DNA of 64,000 nucleotides, taken from positions 62,001 to 126,000 of the forward strand of contig NZ_MDVC01000115.1 in assembly GCF_002777425.1 (NCBI RefSeq), in the 5' to 3' direction. The DNA comes from Snodgrassella alvi. Lineage in GTDB: Bacteria > Pseudomonadota > Gammaproteobacteria > Burkholderiales > Neisseriaceae. Positions 31,601 through 40,386 of this stretch are shown in pieces. Position numbers and translations under genes: made by a program. Under the pieces are notes generated by a model. That model was not told where the DNA came from. It saw only the letters and a program-made list of their open reading frames with translations, and did not search any database. The stretch's first letter is position 1. Every line of letters starts with the position of its first letter.

Positions 31601-31959
31601 TTACGTGTACTTACAGCAAAGGCCCAGCGCTCTTTATTTGATGCTTCATTAATCCCTTCGAACCAAAGAAGTTTACTCTGTTCTGAAACAGGAAAGGTTT
31701 GTGTATCGGTTTTACCATCGCCTCCAGCAACAGGACCTGTCTGTTCAAGAAGATTAGGACAAATGATTTTTTCACATATTTTTTTCGCAAAATCTTCGAA
31801 TTGTAATTCTTGATTTCGTGTACTTAACGTTGAAAGGAAGTGTTCAAGTACAACTCTATCTAAAGAGCCAGTTTCTCGAATCGATGAGTCAGAAAATTTT
31901 TCAGGACGACGGCGTTTAAGGAATTCTTTGAATGAGAATTTGACATCCTGTACATTCAT
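28696..31959 (-). CDS. Large putative defence protein: PD-(D/E)xK-like nuclease domain plus helical repeats
   Basis: This 1087-residue protein is the main accessory gene of the window. Residues about 30-190 look like the restriction-endonuclease-fold domain found at the N-terminus of several antiphage proteins (Cap4/Avs-type). GGDGKTD at 79-85 supplies the acidic residues, RWAFAVSTRKDW at 111-122 the strand with the active lysine, then TKIFCITNQ (141-149) and GIDVRVLDSNWLLDQI (168-183). Residues about 205-640 are helical and TPR-like (for example HFYEAIKHLGKSLIPLY). Residues about 640-1087 are an unrecognised conserved-looking region. I see no Walker A motif, so it is not a STAND NTPase. Base composition is clearly AT-richer than the neighbours, pointing to transfer. 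GGAG precedes the ATG. No methylase or second gene accompanies it. The last codons lie within an IS-like repeat, so the C-terminus may be altered. Confidence 0.75.
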   Translation of the reverse strand: MNVQDVKFSFKEFLKRRRPEKFSDSSIRETGSLDRVVLEHFLSTLSTRNQELQFEDFAKKICEKIICPNLLEQTGPVAGGDGKTDTQTFPVSEQSKLLWFEGINEASNKERWAFAVSTRKDWKKKCREDVFKIKETGRGYTKIFCITNQSAKSNIRSEVEDELQTQTGIDVRVLDSNWLLDQIYKNHFEELTIETLSIPTQYKREIIFGENDYRKQKKYDELTEYIRDNVNPSEISYEQVDVFLEIAELSAELEKPLIETQGLFERAIKISTKFGTNQQLLDAYYHYAWKSLFWMEDFNIFEENLQLAYNCIASSTNSSKWEKILNLVTVHKSYIKLNNAAISTIDIESIERNMLYKLDEIAKDESRPSNSLTAQTYKAIYNMTTFSNIEDISPVFEELYNIIKKSENLIGYPFEKSFHLLNELSDIFFDVDAYEKLLDYLTEQSALRDGDVKGALLNLRRGIKKVQNGHFYEAIKHLGKSLIPLYKEESRDKLILSLKAIAYAYESIGLLWISRSCLLLSASLITDNYWKYDEISLKQANTYYHLCLIEIKLGKLAHALLWYELFLIINQNISDNSFGEEENQQIDFYISKLILNADLKELEHQINVPDELDKLRLFVSSGCLKYSLGYIEDFEREYGTTANHEQDDFLQKVRDFDTGFNSECIIGYQQKRGLYKSFIFGCKIEISFPNRSPFTEFSANVLALLEGAFATCAVDNIHLKEAFLVIEIVAEDEDDLSLSHEINSDGGKLNLTINCAGFDKSLFKIDDQQKIINEFKNLVFDLLPELFLIKNTEYIQKMIFEDAAFERAINFGACVKAIENVLGNDIDQQIKKIYSTSVEKRTYPLLRNKSWDNEFPKVLEMNGGSDPIFGRERTSEEKFSTQNITHKDYYIQNLIKPRLWDRTFWQGVGFVQFKSCYPGLYLLFKDASVGEDIFKDLISSVGLLNSKSRLRVCIVKGISVKNPAHYRVLISENMKNAPMTKRMTMISRINKITPNNNVNLDRFLAAYHSCGKFYLGCDAMLKSITTDFPRKDSLGIEMNALDVRWAWEIGLNDVDRIGVDLDEDDPFIPNDVADIPLLELIHNSPLK

Positions 31960-32197
31960 TATTGTTTTACTCCATTGGTTACCGTATCAAACCCTTATGT
32001 TTACCAGCTTTAGATATCATTTATACAACTTTTTAGAGTAAAACACTATAGGATATTATGTTGAAGCAAACTGACTTCATATGACATCTCAAGTTAAAAT
32101 AACAAAAATAAATGTCTGTGGAAGTCTTAATTTTCACAATTTATTACTTACTCATAGTTTTATTGTTTGAAAAGGTGTTACCCCATTCCATTGGAAT
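31960..32197. other. AT-rich spacer between the accessory gene and recR
   Basis: This 238-bp stretch is AT-rich and should contain the minus-strand promoter of the defence-like gene (candidate -10 GTATAAAT on the minus strand near 32019-32026). No terminator for recR is visible, so readthrough from recR is possible. No gene is supported here. Confidence 0.4.
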
Positions 32198-32815
32198 TTA
32201 TTTAATGTTGCGCCGCTCATATACAGCTTGCGCTAAGGTACCGGCATCTACATATTCCAGCTCGCCGCCTAGAGGCATACCCTGCGCCAGTCGAGTGATT
32301 TTGGCCGGAAAATCCGCTAGTAACTGAGACAGAACATAAGCTGTTGCATTGCCGTCTGCGGTGAAACTGGTAGCAATGATGATTTCATCTACTTCATGTT
32401 CCTGTAGGCGAGTAATCAGCTTATCCAGAGCAATCGCCTTTAAATCTGCTCCCTGCGCTGGACTAACCTGCCCCATTAGCACAAAATACAGGCCATCATG
32501 GCAGTTGGCAGCCTCCATACTAGCCACATCCACCGGCATATGCACAATCATCAGCCGTTTAGGATCGCGCTGCTCGTCGGCACAGATATCACACAATTCA
32601 CCTTCACAAAAAGTGTTACACAAACGACAATGGTGTACCTGCAATAGAGCCGCCTGAATAGCTGCTACCAGTTCTTCAGCTCCGGCACGTTTATGCTGTA
32701 ACAATTCATAGGCCATGCGCTGCGCTGTTTTGGGACCAACATTCGGCAACACCTTCAATGCGTTTGTTAAACGACTCAATGCATCAGTTGATTTAGGGCT
32801 CATTCCGTTACTCAT
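32198..32815 (-). CDS. recR: Recombination protein RecR
   Basis: RecR acts with RecO and RecF to load RecA at single-strand gaps. The 205-residue protein has the helix-hairpin-helix LPNVGPKTAQRMA near residues 23-35 and a zinc finger with C63, C66, C75 and C78. A Toprim domain follows (MIVHMPVDVASME onward), with the C-terminal GMPLGGELEYVD Walker-like motif. The start at 32815 is the longest; an internal ATG at 32803 (MSPKS) is equally plausible because neither has a good ribosome binding site. It completes the conserved dnaX-ybaB-recR order. Confidence 0.95.
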   Translation of the reverse strand: MSNGMSPKSTDALSRLTNALKVLPNVGPKTAQRMAYELLQHKRAGAEELVAAIQAALLQVHHCRLCNTFCEGELCDICADEQRDPKRLMIVHMPVDVASMEAANCHDGLYFVLMGQVSPAQGADLKAIALDKLITRLQEHEVDEIIIATSFTADGNATAYVLSQLLADFPAKITRLAQGMPLGGELEYVDAGTLAQAVYERRNIK

Positions 32816-33017
32816 TAATAAATTGGCTGCTGATTCAATATCTCAGCAAACCGGCAACAAGCGTAATTAACAACATAAAATTTTATTTTATTATTGCAAC
32901 CAGAAATTTAGCTCTAGTTATTAAAAGAAATTTATTCATGATAGCCAGTTTCCAAACTGGCCTGCTGTGCTGGCAGTAAGAATTAACTATTGGGAAATAG
33001 CACCGCTTTATTTTTAA

Positions 33018-33046
33018 GGAGAATAATCTTTAGTAGATTATTCTCC
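33018..33046 (-). terminator. Hairpin after ybaB
   Basis: GGAGAATAATCT (33018-33029) and AGATTATTCTCC (33035-33046) form a perfect 12-bp stem with a five-base loop just past the ybaB stop. No T-run follows in the ybaB direction, so it may stabilise the message end rather than terminate. A second perfect hairpin, GCCAGTTT/AAACTGGC, lies at 32944-32961 in the same 243-bp gap. Confidence 0.5.
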
Positions 33047-33058
33047 TATTACAGTGAA

Positions 33059-33400
33059 TTATTTAAAAAAGTCACCCATGCCTGCCGGCAGATTCATACC
33101 CTGAGTAAATTGTCCCATCCGTTCGGAAGAAGTTGCTTCTGCTTTACGCACAGCATCATTCACTGCAGCAGCAATCAAATCTTCCAGCATCTCTTTGTCA
33201 TCAGCAGCATCTGCTAACAGACTGTCATCAATATGAATACGTTTCACGCCATAATGACAGTTCATGGTTACCTTAACCATTCCGGCACCAGATTCACCGT
33301 CCACTTCTACATTAGCCAATTCTGCCTGCGCCTTTTTCATGCGTTCCTGCATTTGCTGCGCCTGCTTCATCAAACCACCCAAACCTGCTTTTCCAAACAT
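33059..33400 (-). CDS. ybaB: Nucleoid-associated protein YbaB/EbfC
   Basis: A 113-residue YbaB/EbfC family DNA-binding dimer, thought to organise the nucleoid. [21 protein letters not shown] is the typical start, followed by the coiled region and the beta core ([21 protein letters not shown]). AAGGAAG lies upstream of the start at 33400; the frame extends further up to 33499 but into the dnaX gene without support. It lies 55 bp after dnaX and is probably cotranscribed. Confidence 0.93.
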   Translation of the reverse strand: MFGKAGLGGLMKQAQQMQERMKKAQAELANVEVDGESGAGMVKVTMNCHYGVKRIHIDDSLLADAADDKEMLEDLIAAAVNDAVRKAEATSSERMGQFTQGMNLPAGMGDFFK

Positions 33401-33455
33401 GATAACTTCCTTATACTTCAAATTTAAAGGGAAAAAATTAAACAAAATATTGCAA

Positions 33456-35426
33456 TTATTCTTTATCCAAACGTAAGCTTTCTGGCACCCAGCTTGCATT
33501 AAATGTTTCCATCAGCATCTGTACTGCGGGCTGCGCCTCCAAGATAGATTGAGCCTGTTGCTGTTCTTCAGCATGTAATCGCTGCTGGCGCATTTGCGGA
33601 GTCTCTAACGCACTCTGCTCCTGCCAGCTACAGGTATGCAACTGAATCGGGCAGCCATAAACTTCAGACAAGGTTTCTGCCAGCCGAGTCAGCAACTCGC
33701 GATTAGCTGTCGGTTCGCCCTGCTCTGCCAGCGCAATGGTTAAATCGCCACTATTTTCATCATAATCAGCAATTGCTGTATGTTGGCTAAACAACTGCAC
33801 AGCCCCCAGCCGGTGCGCCAGCAAAGTTAAAATTTCCGGCCAATTTTCTGCTGTTAACGGTGGGAAATTATCTTTTGCCGTGGTTATTTCTGTAGTATCA
33901 GCCTGTGCCGGTATCAAGGTATCATTATGCTGTTTGGCTGATACCTGCTTATGCTCGCCCGTTTCTTTTGTATCTATCAATTCCGGTGCAACAAAGCCGC
34001 TATCAGATGCATAAGGAATATCTTCTGCACTAATTTCCCATGGCGGCGGTAGTTCATCATCGGCCATAGCAGACTGGGAAGAACCCATAATTGATGGCGA
34101 TACATTTTCTGGTATGCTACTAACAGCTACAGCCGGTATTGGTTCACTAACTGTTTCCAATTCTGCCAGTGCTGGTGCCGTATCTGTCTGAGGTACTGCC
34201 GCAGACTGCGATACTGAAGTCGAAGCAGGCTCAGCTTGCTCAATAACAGGAGGTGTCACTACTGCCTGATGATTTGTCACCGGTGCATTTTGCAATTGTG
34301 TTCCGTCAATCTGCCCATGCAGGCGCTGCGTATTCATTGCTGCCAGTGGTGCAAAGGCCAGCATCCGCAGCAATGTCATCACAAAACCGGCCTTTTCATC
34401 TGGAGCCAAAGGTAAATCCGCTTTACCGCGTAAGGCACATTGATAATACAGTTGAATTTGTTCACCGGAAAACAGACTGGCAAAGCGGGTTAAAGCCGCA
34501 TATTCGGGTTCATCTTTGCCAATCGCCGTAGGCACGGATTGCAATATAGTTAAACGTTGCAATAACAACGCCAGCTCAGTTAGTGCACTGTCAAAACCCA
34601 CCGCACAACTGGCCATCTCCTCAGCTTTAGATAATAAAGCCTGTCCATCACGTGCTGCCAGAGCCTCCAGTAATGCATACAGATAGCTTTTATCCACTGC
34701 ACCAATCATATTGCGTACATCAGATTCAGCGACCTTGCCTGAACCAATGGCAATCGCCTGATCAAGCAGACTAAGTGCATCGCGCATTGAACCGGCAGCA
34801 GCACGGCCTAACAGCAGCAGTGCGGCGTCTTCATAAGCAATCTTCTCCTGCTGCAATACATAAACCAGATGGTCATGTACTTGAGTGCTATTCAGATTAC
34901 GCAGTACAAGCTGAAGACAGCGGCTTAAAACCGTAATCGGCACTTTTTGCGGGTCTGTTGTCGCTAAAATGAATTTAACATGCTCCGGTGGCTCTTCCAG
35001 CGTTTTAAGCATGGCATTAAAAGCACTTTTCGACAACATATGCACTTCGTCGATGATATAGACTTTGTAACGCCCCATCGTTGGCGCATATTGCGCGTTT
35101 TCCAGCACCTCGCGAATGTTATCAATCCCGGTATTAGAGGCCGCATCGATTTCCAGTACATCTACAAAACGGCCGGCATCAATCTGACGGCAGGTATCGC
35201 ACTGATTGCACGGTTCACCATGTTCAGCATGCAAACAGTTCAGGCTTTTGGCCAGAATACGGGCAATTGTGGTTTTGCCTACCCCTCGCGTTCCTGTGAG
35301 CATATAAGCATGATGCAAACGTCCCTTATCAAGCGCATTTATCAATGCCTTGACCACATGCTCCTGCCCCACCAAATCGGCAAACTTTTTCGGTCGCCAT
35401 TTACGAGCCAATACTTGATAAGTCAT
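33456..35426 (-). CDS. dnaX: DNA polymerase III subunits tau/gamma
   Basis: DnaX is the AAA+ clamp-loader motor of the replisome. The 656-residue protein starts [12 protein letters not shown], with Walker A GTRGVGKT at 45-52. Zinc ligands are C64, C73, C76 and C79, and the Walker B segment is IIDEVHML. A long Glu/Ala/Pro-rich linker (about 385-520) precedes the C-terminal polymerase-contact domain. I saw no A-AAA-AAG slippery site of the E. coli kind, so a frameshifted gamma form is not evident. ATG 35426 is preferred; two earlier in-frame ATGs (35432, 35438) would add only V/M/W residues. Confidence 0.95.
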   Translation of the reverse strand: MTYQVLARKWRPKKFADLVGQEHVVKALINALDKGRLHHAYMLTGTRGVGKTTIARILAKSLNCLHAEHGEPCNQCDTCRQIDAGRFVDVLEIDAASNTGIDNIREVLENAQYAPTMGRYKVYIIDEVHMLSKSAFNAMLKTLEEPPEHVKFILATTDPQKVPITVLSRCLQLVLRNLNSTQVHDHLVYVLQQEKIAYEDAALLLLGRAAAGSMRDALSLLDQAIAIGSGKVAESDVRNMIGAVDKSYLYALLEALAARDGQALLSKAEEMASCAVGFDSALTELALLLQRLTILQSVPTAIGKDEPEYAALTRFASLFSGEQIQLYYQCALRGKADLPLAPDEKAGFVMTLLRMLAFAPLAAMNTQRLHGQIDGTQLQNAPVTNHQAVVTPPVIEQAEPASTSVSQSAAVPQTDTAPALAELETVSEPIPAVAVSSIPENVSPSIMGSSQSAMADDELPPPWEISAEDIPYASDSGFVAPELIDTKETGEHKQVSAKQHNDTLIPAQADTTEITTAKDNFPPLTAENWPEILTLLAHRLGAVQLFSQHTAIADYDENSGDLTIALAEQGEPTANRELLTRLAETLSEVYGCPIQLHTCSWQEQSALETPQMRQQRLHAEEQQQAQSILEAQPAVQMLMETFNASWVPESLRLDKE

Positions 35427-35951
35427 AACCATCCACAACTGCCAGCCACAGCAAAATTCAAACTCATTAATTTAAACTTCGTCCGGCAAAAATTCCAAAC
35501 AAGCACCACATTGTAACCAAAAACCGGTGGCAATGGTTAGGATAAAAGACATGAATGAAGCGCTGCAAACCAGAAGAAACAACCCGAAACAGGTTTTATT
35601 AATAAGGACTGAAAGGTAAAATTCAACCTGAATCAGCAAAACGCCTTTAGCCATCGTTGTCGCAAGCTTGTGCCTGTCTCAAAATAGTTGTTCAGTTAAT
35701 ATTTACTATTAAACCGAACAGCCTGAATAACAGGAAACTGTTCTTTAAGCACTACACATCACTACTTAGTAAGAAAAACAAAACAGTACAGCACACAGCC
35801 CTACACTGGCTAACATTATCTGTTTAATCTGAAACCGACTAATCGCAAATCTTGTAGCACATATCATATATTGTATAGATAGGTTTTGCCTTGATACCAT
35901 CCTGCCTACCCTCTTTCAATCACCTAGACTGTCTGTGCAACCTGCTGCAAT
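35427..35951. other. Gene-free spacer upstream of dnaX
   Basis: About 525 bases with no convincing gene. A 60-codon hydrophobic frame on the minus strand (35472-35654) has no ribosome binding site and no recognisable family. I looked for a signal-recognition-particle RNA, which neighbours dnaX in some bacteria, and did not see its conserved GGAAG/AGCA core. Confidence 0.5.
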
Positions 35952-35981
35952 AAAAAGCCACCCGTCACAGCAGGTGGCTGG
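35952..35981 (-). terminator. Terminator of the lytic transglycosylase gene
   Basis: On the minus strand AGCCACC and GGTGGCT form a stem with a GC-rich loop followed by TTTTTATT. It starts 22 bases after the stop codon of the gene at 36003. Confidence 0.85.
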
Positions 35982-36002
35982 TGATTCAGTAACAGATTAA
36001 AT

Positions 36003-37079
36003 TTATAAGTTGGCATTCGCAGCGGCCAGATTATTGGCAATCTGGCGAACTGCGGCTACATAATGCCGGCTGTGATTATATTGCCAGATAGTATAAAAAT
36101 TATTCAGACCAAACCAGTAATCATATTTACCGGGAGATTTTTCCAGACGATATAAAACACCTTTTTCCTGATTCCCAATCTGCGCCGGAATAACCACCCC
36201 CAGCTGACGCAACTGCCCGGCGGTATATTTCAGCGCAGTAGGCTCATCAATAATTTGCTGTAACTTTGGTGTCGGCTGCATCGCTACTGGTACGGCAATC
36301 GGCGCGCCAGACTGCCAGCCGTGCTGTTTCATATAATTGGCTACTGAAGCCAGTGTATCGCCAGAATTGCGCCAGATATCCCGATGACCATCGCCATCCC
36401 AGTCTACAGCATATTGACGAAAACTGGATGGCATAAATTGTGGCATTCCCATGGCACCGGCAAAACTGCCTTTAAAGCTGAATGGGTCCTGCTTTTCTTC
36501 ATAGGCCAGTTGCAGAAACTCTGCTAGCTCACGCTGAAAATATTCTGCCCGGCGCGGGTAATGATAGCCCAGTGTAGTCAGCGCATCTGCTACACGATAC
36601 GACCCCATCGTAGCACCATAATTGGTTTCAATACCCACTATGGCTACCAGCAATTGCGGTGCAACACCATAGTGTTTTGCTACCGCCTGAATTACCTCAG
36701 TATTATTCCGCCAGAAAACATTTCCGGCACTAATGCGAATATTACTGGCATTATTCTGTACAAATGTATACCACGGTAACGAAGTACCTGGTTTATCCAT
36801 TCCACGGATAATACTTGGCTTGTAGTGCACTTGCCGAAAGAAATTCTCCAGCTGCGCCCGGCTGTAGTGTCCACGCCTGACCTCATTGTCGATAAAACGG
36901 TTAACATCACTACGACCCAGTAAATCTAATCCACTATCGGTTAAAGCAAATACCTTTTCTTCCGCAGACAAAGGCACATTTACTGTCGCAACAGCCTGAA
37001 CTGGTTTCTCCTGTACAGGCTGTGTACTTTGACAGGCAGCCAGCAATAAAGCTGCACTTATAATCCGAACTAATTTCAT
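36003..37079 (-). CDS. mltB: Membrane-bound lytic murein transglycosylase B-like lipoprotein
   Basis: MltB-type enzymes cleave the glycan strand of peptidoglycan between MurNAc and GlcNAc, leaving 1,6-anhydroMurNAc ends. The 358-residue precursor has a lipobox LAAC with C16, so it is an envelope lipoprotein. The catalytic glutamate is E151 in AIVGIETNYGA. GAMGMPQFMPSSFRQYAVDWDGDG and the later NYMKQHGW are MltB/SltB signatures, the former including a Ca-binding DxDGDG. AGGAACC precedes the ATG at 37079. It is monocistronic and has a terminator. Confidence 0.92.
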   Translation of the reverse strand: MKLVRIISAALLLAACQSTQPVQEKPVQAVATVNVPLSAEEKVFALTDSGLDLLGRSDVNRFIDNEVRRGHYSRAQLENFFRQVHYKPSIIRGMDKPGTSLPWYTFVQNNASNIRISAGNVFWRNNTEVIQAVAKHYGVAPQLLVAIVGIETNYGATMGSYRVADALTTLGYHYPRRAEYFQRELAEFLQLAYEEKQDPFSFKGSFAGAMGMPQFMPSSFRQYAVDWDGDGHRDIWRNSGDTLASVANYMKQHGWQSGAPIAVPVAMQPTPKLQQIIDEPTALKYTAGQLRQLGVVIPAQIGNQEKGVLYRLEKSPGKYDYWFGLNNFYTIWQYNHSRHYVAAVRQIANNLAAANANL

Positions 37080-37140
37080 TATTCTGGTTCCTAGCATATG
37101 CTTAATGCACATTTTAAACTATTCTTACTATTAATAACAA

Positions 37141-37171
37141 AAAAGCTGTCTGGAATAATCCAGACAGCTTA
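37141..37171 (-). terminator. Terminator of the rpsF-priB-rpsR-rplI operon
   Basis: AAGCTGTCTGGA and TCCAGACAGCTT form a perfect 12-bp stem with an ATAA loop (37143-37170), followed on the minus strand by a T-run. It lies 28 bases after the rplI stop. Confidence 0.9.
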
Positions 37172-37198
37172 TATTTTCCTGATGTGTGTCAGTTGTAC

Positions 37199-37654
37199 TT
37201 ATTCGGCAGCAGCCACAACAGTAACTGTAATAGCAGCAACAGCATCGCTGTGTAAAGCCACTTCGATTTCATATTCGCCAATGGCTTTCAGCGGGCCATC
37301 AGGCAAACGTACATTGGCTTTAACCACTTCCACACCAAGCGCAGCTTTAATTGCTTCTGCAATATCGTGAGTGGTTACAGAGCCAAACAGACGGCCATCC
37401 ACACCAGCTTTTTGGGCAACACTGATATTCTGACCATCCAGTTTCAGTTTGCGTGCTTCGGCATCAGCCAGCACGGCAGCCTGATGTGCTTCATATTCAG
37501 CACGTTTTTCTTCAAATGCAGCCAGATTAGCAGCATTGGCACGCTGAGCTTTACCCTGAGGGATCAGGAAGTTACGCGCATAGCCATTTTTTACATTAAC
37601 CAGATCACCCAGATTACCCAGGCCACCGACTTTTTCTAACAAAATAATCTGCAT
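37199..37654 (-). CDS. rplI: 50S ribosomal protein L9
   Basis: The 151-residue L9 binds 23S rRNA domain V and its long helix projects from the ribosome. The start [19 protein letters not shown] and [14 protein letters not shown] are the family signature; a long connecting helix and the C-terminal domain follow. It is the last gene of the operon rpsF-priB-rpsR-rplI, 15 bp after rpsR. Confidence 0.97.
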   Translation of the reverse strand: MQIILLEKVGGLGNLGDLVNVKNGYARNFLIPQGKAQRANAANLAAFEEKRAEYEAHQAAVLADAEARKLKLDGQNISVAQKAGVDGRLFGSVTTHDIAEAIKAALGVEVVKANVRLPDGPLKAIGEYEIEVALHSDAVAAITVTVVAAAE

Positions 37655-37669
37655 AATAAATCTTCCTTA

Positions 37670-37900
37670 TTATTTATGTTGATCGGTGTAAGGCAGCAAA
37701 GCCAGAAAACGGGCACGTTTTACCGCGGTAGATAGCTGACGCTGATAATGTGCTTTGGTTCCGGTGATGCGCGCCGGAATGATCTTACCATTTTCAGTAA
37801 TAAAGTCCTTTAACAAATCAACTGCTTTGTAGTCAACCTGTTTGATACCTTCCGCAGTAAAGCGGCAAAATTTTCTACGTTTGAATGATTGACGAGCCAT
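37670..37900 (-). CDS. rpsR: 30S ribosomal protein S18
   Basis: The 76-residue S18 pairs with S6 on the platform of the small subunit. [18 protein letters not shown] and IDYK-like [13 protein letters not shown], with [14 protein letters not shown], are typical. It lies 5 bp downstream of priB. Confidence 0.97.
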   Translation of the reverse strand: MARQSFKRRKFCRFTAEGIKQVDYKAVDLLKDFITENGKIIPARITGTKAHYQRQLSTAVKRARFLALLPYTDQHK

Positions 37901-37905
37901 GTCGT

Positions 37906-38202
37906 TTAACCTTTATATTCACGAATTTGTTGGATATGCAGTACCGGACGGGAGTGGTAAATACCTTTCTGGCTGAGAAATCCACTGATTTCCACCATAG
38001 TTCCCGGCTGATACAGCCAGTTTTTAGCTAAATCACCCAGTGCTTTTGCCTGAATTTCCACTTTTGCCAGATACCGCTGTTGCAGCTCTATTTGCCATGA
38101 TTCATGTGTAAGCCACATGGTCAATACTGGCAATCCAGCGGGGGTATAGCGTAAATCGTCCAGACTTTTAATCTGTGCACACAGGCATAATTGATTCAGC
38201 AA
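37906..38202 (-). CDS. priB: Primosomal replication protein N (PriB)
   Basis: PriB is a dimeric OB-fold single-strand DNA-binding protein that bridges PriA and DnaT during replication restart. The 98-residue product has [21 protein letters not shown], close to the RYTPAG motif of neisserial PriB, and ends IQQIREYKG. Its place between rpsF and rpsR is the conserved one. The start appears to be a TTG at 38202 with GAGG five bases upstream; there is no suitable ATG nearby. Confidence 0.9.
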   Translation of the reverse strand: MLNQLCLCAQIKSLDDLRYTPAGLPVLTMWLTHESWQIELQQRYLAKVEIQAKALGDLAKNWLYQPGTMVEISGFLSQKGIYHSRPVLHIQQIREYKG

Positions 38203-38221
38203 ACCAGCCTCAATAAATTAA

Positions 38222-38602
38222 TCAGGCTTCAGCTTGTTCTGCAGCAGCTTCAGTGCTGTTACCTGCTAACAGATTCTTGGACTTCTCGTCTTTCATCATC
38301 GGAGAAGCTTCAGTTACCGCTGCGTCCATTTTCACAGTCAGATGACGCAATACAGCATCATTAAAGCGGAACGCAGTTTCAATTTCGTCAATCACTTCAG
38401 GTGTAGTTTCAACGTTCATCAGCACATAGTGTGCTTTGTGAATTTTGTTGATTGGGTAAGCCAGCTGACGGCGACCCCAGTCTTCCAGACGGTGAATTTT
38501 ACCGTTGGCTTCGGTAATCATGGTTTTGTAACGCTCAACCATGGCACCGACCTGTTCGCTTTGATCCGGATGGACAATGAACACGATTTCATAATGACGC
38601 AT
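38222..38602 (-). CDS. rpsF: 30S ribosomal protein S6
   Basis: The 126-residue S6 forms the S6-S18 heterodimer. [18 protein letters not shown] and [16 protein letters not shown] are family signatures. The Glu/Ala-rich C-terminal tail is typical; in some species it is modified by RimK-type glutamate ligation. AAGGAG precedes the ATG and a sigma-70 promoter lies about 70 bp upstream. Confidence 0.97.
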   Translation of the reverse strand: MRHYEIVFIVHPDQSEQVGAMVERYKTMITEANGKIHRLEDWGRRQLAYPINKIHKAHYVLMNVETTPEVIDEIETAFRFNDAVLRHLTVKMDAAVTEASPMMKDEKSKNLLAGNSTEAAAEQAEA

Positions 38603-38672
38603 GTGTACTCCTTGTGGCTAATCGATCCCTTTACCATGCGAAAGTGCAAAGGGCAAGGTTGGAAAACCAGCT

Positions 38673-38701
38673 ATTATAAGCATCTTTGCATTCAGAATCA
38701 A
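38673..38701 (-). promoter_or_regulatory. Sigma-70 promoter of the rpsF operon
   Basis: On the minus strand TTGATT (38696-38701) and TATAAT (38673-38678) are separated by exactly 17 bases. This is a strong match placed about 70 bp before rpsF. The remainder of the 338-bp divergent gap to 38940 is AT-rich and must also contain the mscS-family promoter, which I cannot place. Confidence 0.75.
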
Positions 38702-38940
38702 ATAATAGCCCATAGTATCAGTTTTATTCTCCTAAATAACACTAAATAACTGGTTTTATAAATAATTTTATATTATCCGTTAAGCACAAAAGCACCATTC
38801 TCTAATATGGCAGATAGGCACATCTGGTTAAAACTACCTTACCAACCGCTAACCATTGCTAAATTTAATAGGGACAGTTTACAGGGTTCTACTAAAACGC
38901 CTAACATTAAGGCTAATTTCAAATTCTTCTTTGCCTTACC

Positions 38941-40386
38941 ATGAACAACTATTTTGACTCCATGTTTGCCCGCAAAGAATTTCTGGCACGACTGATAGTC
39001 CATAGCTTACAAACCACTTCCGGTTGGCTGGAGCTGGCTTGTGCAGTCATGATTATGCTTAGCACCTACTGGCTTAGCCTGAAAATCCTGTCAGTTGTAT
39101 CCAGACATACCCAGCAGCAGAAAAACATTCGATTCCCGCTGCTGCACCATCTGTTTTCACGTCTGTTATGGCCGATATTACTGTTTATCAGTACCATCAT
39201 TGCCATCGTTGTCTGGCGAGACAGTACAGGTGAATCAGTATTATGGTTACAGATCACTGTATTTGCTGCGCGCTGGTTACTGATGATTCGCATCATCATG
39301 GCCATATTGCACAACGCAATTCCCAATAACCTGTTTAATGACTACTACGAACGTTCACTATCCACTTTCCTGTGGGTATGCTTCGTACTATGGCTTACCA
39401 GTCTGGATACCTTTATCATTCGCCTGCTGAAGTCACTGGCACTGCCTGTAGGTTCAACCAGTTTGAGCCTCTATACGGTTATTACCGGCAGCATTATTGT
39501 CGGAATTGCCATCATTATCGCCATGTGGCTATCGCGCATCACTGAACAACGTATTCTCAAAGCAGAAAAACTTGACGTCAATCTGCGTTATGTGCTGGTG
39601 AAAATTATTAAAACCCTGCTGGTAGTCATTGCCGTACTGATTGCCCTACCCATGGTTGGCATCAATCTGACTATTCTTTCGGTATTCGGTGGTGCTCTGG
39701 GCGTTGGTCTCGGGCTGGGTTTACAGAAAATCGCCAGCAACTATGTATCTGGCTTTATTATTCTGGCTGATCATTCAGTGCGCCCGGGAGACCGGTTGAA
39801 TATTAACAACTTCACCGGTTATGTCACCAAAATAACCGCACGTTTTGTGGTATTGCGCAGTAGTGATGGTTCTGAAGCACTGATTCCGAACGATACTTTT
39901 GTTTCCAATACTGTTATCAATGATTCTTATTCCAGTAAAATCATGTCTACCAACCTAACTATGCAGGTAGCCTACAATACCAATCTGCCTCAGGCACTGG
40001 AAATATTGAAGGAAGCGGCTGCCAAACAGGTACGTGTGTGTGATGACCCCAAACCTAACAGCTTTGTTACCAGTTTTTCTGATTCTGGCATTACTCTGTA
40101 TGTCAATTACTGGATTCATGATCCGGAAAACGGCTTTATGAGTATCAATTCAGCCATTTTGATGGAAATCTGGAACCGTTTTAAAGAAGTTGGCATTGAA
40201 TTTTCCTTTCCAAAGCAGGAAATACGCATTCTGAATGATGCAGGAGACCCAATTATCTACGACACAATGCCCAAACCGGTAAATAATGTAGAAACAAAAC
40301 CTACCTATCCGGAGCCATTACCCACTGAATTAAATGTTTCGTCTTCTTATCGCTCTGGACAACAAACGCATCATGACCAACAATAA
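38941..40386 (+). CDS. MscS family mechanosensitive ion channel
   Basis: A 481-residue inner-membrane channel of the small-conductance mechanosensitive family, which releases solutes on hypo-osmotic shock. About five to six hydrophobic helices precede the pore helix region (LSVFGGALGVGLGLGLQKIA), with its Gly/Ala spacing. The MscS beta domain follows (DHSVRPGDRLNINNFTGYVTKI) and then the mixed alpha/beta vestibule. The C-terminal tail after about residue 445 is polar and variable. It is longer than E. coli MscS (286 residues), resembling YbdG/YnaI-type members. nudB overlaps its end by 14 bases. Confidence 0.88.
   Translation: MNNYFDSMFARKEFLARLIVHSLQTTSGWLELACAVMIMLSTYWLSLKILSVVSRHTQQQKNIRFPLLHHLFSRLLWPILLFISTIIAIVVWRDSTGESVLWLQITVFAARWLLMIRIIMAILHNAIPNNLFNDYYERSLSTFLWVCFVLWLTSLDTFIIRLLKSLALPVGSTSLSLYTVITGSIIVGIAIIIAMWLSRITEQRILKAEKLDVNLRYVLVKIIKTLLVVIAVLIALPMVGINLTILSVFGGALGVGLGLGLQKIASNYVSGFIILADHSVRPGDRLNINNFTGYVTKITARFVVLRSSDGSEALIPNDTFVSNTVINDSYSSKIMSTNLTMQVAYNTNLPQALEILKEAAAKQVRVCDDPKPNSFVTSFSDSGITLYVNYWIHDPENGFMSINSAILMEIWNRFKEVGIEFSFPKQEIRILNDAGDPIIYDTMPKPVNNVETKPTYPEPLPTELNVSSSYRSGQQTHHDQQ

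Noticed and set aside
28696-31959. Interpretation as an Avs-type STAND NTPase
   Set aside because: No Walker A (GxxxxGK[ST]) or Walker B was found after the nuclease-like domain.
32112-32327. 71-codon plus-strand frame at the recR 3' end
   Set aside because: Half of it is antisense to recR and the remainder is AT-rich spacer.
33456-35426. Programmed frameshift producing a gamma form of DnaX
   Set aside because: No A-AAA-AAG slippery heptamer with a downstream hairpin was spotted in frame.
35472-35654. 60-codon hydrophobic frame on the minus strand before dnaX
   Set aside because: No Shine-Dalgarno and no similarity I recognise; such frames are common by chance.
35427-35951. Signal recognition particle RNA near dnaX
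   Set aside because: The conserved GGAAG/AGCA apical motif was not found on either strand.
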